Part shown: positions 6,570 to 6,760 of the stretch, in pieces
Position numbering within the stretch: the stretch's first letter is position 1
Layout of the letters: each line of letters begins with the position of its first letter
Source of the DNA: JABDDM01 sp038240295
GTDB taxonomy: Bacteria > Bacteroidota > Ignavibacteria > Palsa-1295
Direction: 5' to 3'
DNA: 6,760 nucleotides
NCBI GenBank assembly: GCA_038240295.1
Contig: JBBSDW010000164.1
Location: 1 to 6,760 of the forward strand
Notes under the pieces: model-generated
The model's input: the letters and a program-made list of their open reading frames with translations, nothing else
The model's database searches: none
What the model was told of the DNA's origin: nothing
Program-made: the position numbers and the translations under genes

Positions 6570-6613
6570 CCATGCTTCTTTCGCGCACGTTTGGTCTATT
6601 ATGAGTGTCAAGT

Positions 6614-6760
6614 TTATGGAGTTTCAGGAACGTCGCTTGCGCTGCCGATCCCGGTTGGCTTCGATAAAGTATGCGGTGCTGCCGCAGTGCCACGATAGCG
6701 TTCGGCAATTCCTTTCGGCACGATGTGGGTTGTGAGATAGACGTACCCAACCGCATGCGC
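6614..6760 (-). CDS. Partial membrane-associated protein, C-terminal 48 residues (enters from right edge)
   Basis: An open frame on the minus strand enters at 6760 and ends with TAA at 6616-6614. The visible residues begin with AHAVGYVYLTTHIVPKGI, then ERYRGT, and end in a Pro/Ser/Ala-rich tail (SKPTGIGSASDVPETP). The first part reads like the end of a transmembrane helix followed by a periplasmic TTH...PKGI.ERYRG segment. I associate that pattern, from memory, with a family of small membrane proteins found near cytochrome and copper proteins. The frame has no start in the window, and two overlapping alternative frames (an 83-codon one on plus, a 95-codon one on minus) look random by composition. 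It converges on the cytochrome-copper gene with a 44-base gap that shows no hairpin terminator. The short tail suggests a small single-helix protein or a truncated paralogue of the left-edge gene. Confidence 0.6.
   Translation of the reverse strand, partial: AHAVGYVYLTTHIVPKGIAERYRGTAAAPHTLSKPTGIGSASDVPETP

Noticed and set aside
6570..6613. Expected bidirectional terminator between convergent genes.
   Set aside because: I found no stem of useful length or U-tract in these 44 bases, so none is annotated.
4623..6709. A 17-base direct repeat, CGATAGCGTTCGGCAAT, at 4623-4639 and 6693-6709.
   Set aside because: Both copies lie in coding sequence on opposite strands with unrelated reading frames and no flanking similarity; it is unusual in a window this size, but probably chance.
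1..6760. Apparent excess of GATC and CGATCG-like words across the window.
   Set aside because: It is most easily explained by frequent ATC and GAT codons next to G or C; without whole-genome counts it is not evidence of a special motif.

Overview
The window (6,760 bases, roughly 50% GC by eye) looks like a chromosomal segment of a Gram-negative bacterium. It encodes an outer-membrane beta-barrel, several proteins with Sec-type signal peptides, and a periplasmic c-type cytochrome domain. Shine-Dalgarno sequences are weak or absent, and the protein mix (PD40 propeller, FMN-binding protein, cytochrome c/copper-monooxygenase protein) would fit the FCB group (Chlorobiota/Ignavibacteria/Kapabacteria-like). 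That placement is a low-confidence inference. No rRNA, tRNA, CRISPR array, insertion sequence or integrase is visible, and there is no gene-free stretch longer than about 140 bases.

Minus strand, 4383 down to 1: six genes run in one direction with gaps of 52 bases or less. They are a Fur-family metal regulator (4383-3814), an FTR1-type iron permease (3814-2996, overlapping by one base), a secreted PD40/TolB-like beta-propeller (2943-1756), an outer-membrane porin-like beta-barrel (1748-642), an exported covalent-FMN-type FMN-binding protein (632-87, probable TTG start), and the N-terminus of a membrane protein (90 to the left edge, ATGA overlap). I read this as one Fur-controlled operon for iron passage across both membranes, with a flavin redox component.

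Divergent side, 4384-4521: the 138-base intergenic region contains a near-perfect 10-1-10 inverted repeat (4394-4414) ten bases from the fur start, a good candidate Fur box. To the right, two plus-strand genes overlap by ATGA: an exported thioredoxin-like protein with a CPIC motif (4522-5106), and a 488-residue protein (5103-6569) that combines a cytochrome c motif, a peptidylglycine-monooxygenase-like two-copper domain with all expected ligands, and a C-terminal EF-hand. A convergent minus-strand gene enters from the right edge (stop at 6614-6616). Its visible residues resemble the membrane-exit region I associate with the family that may also include the left-edge gene.

Working model (inference): iron crosses the outer membrane through the porin, is handled by the propeller and redox proteins in the periplasm, and enters through FTR1. 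The flavoprotein and/or the divergent cytochrome-copper protein would supply the redox step that a multicopper ferroxidase, EfeO/EfeB or P19/FtrABD supplies in known FTR1 systems. None of those usual partners is in the window.
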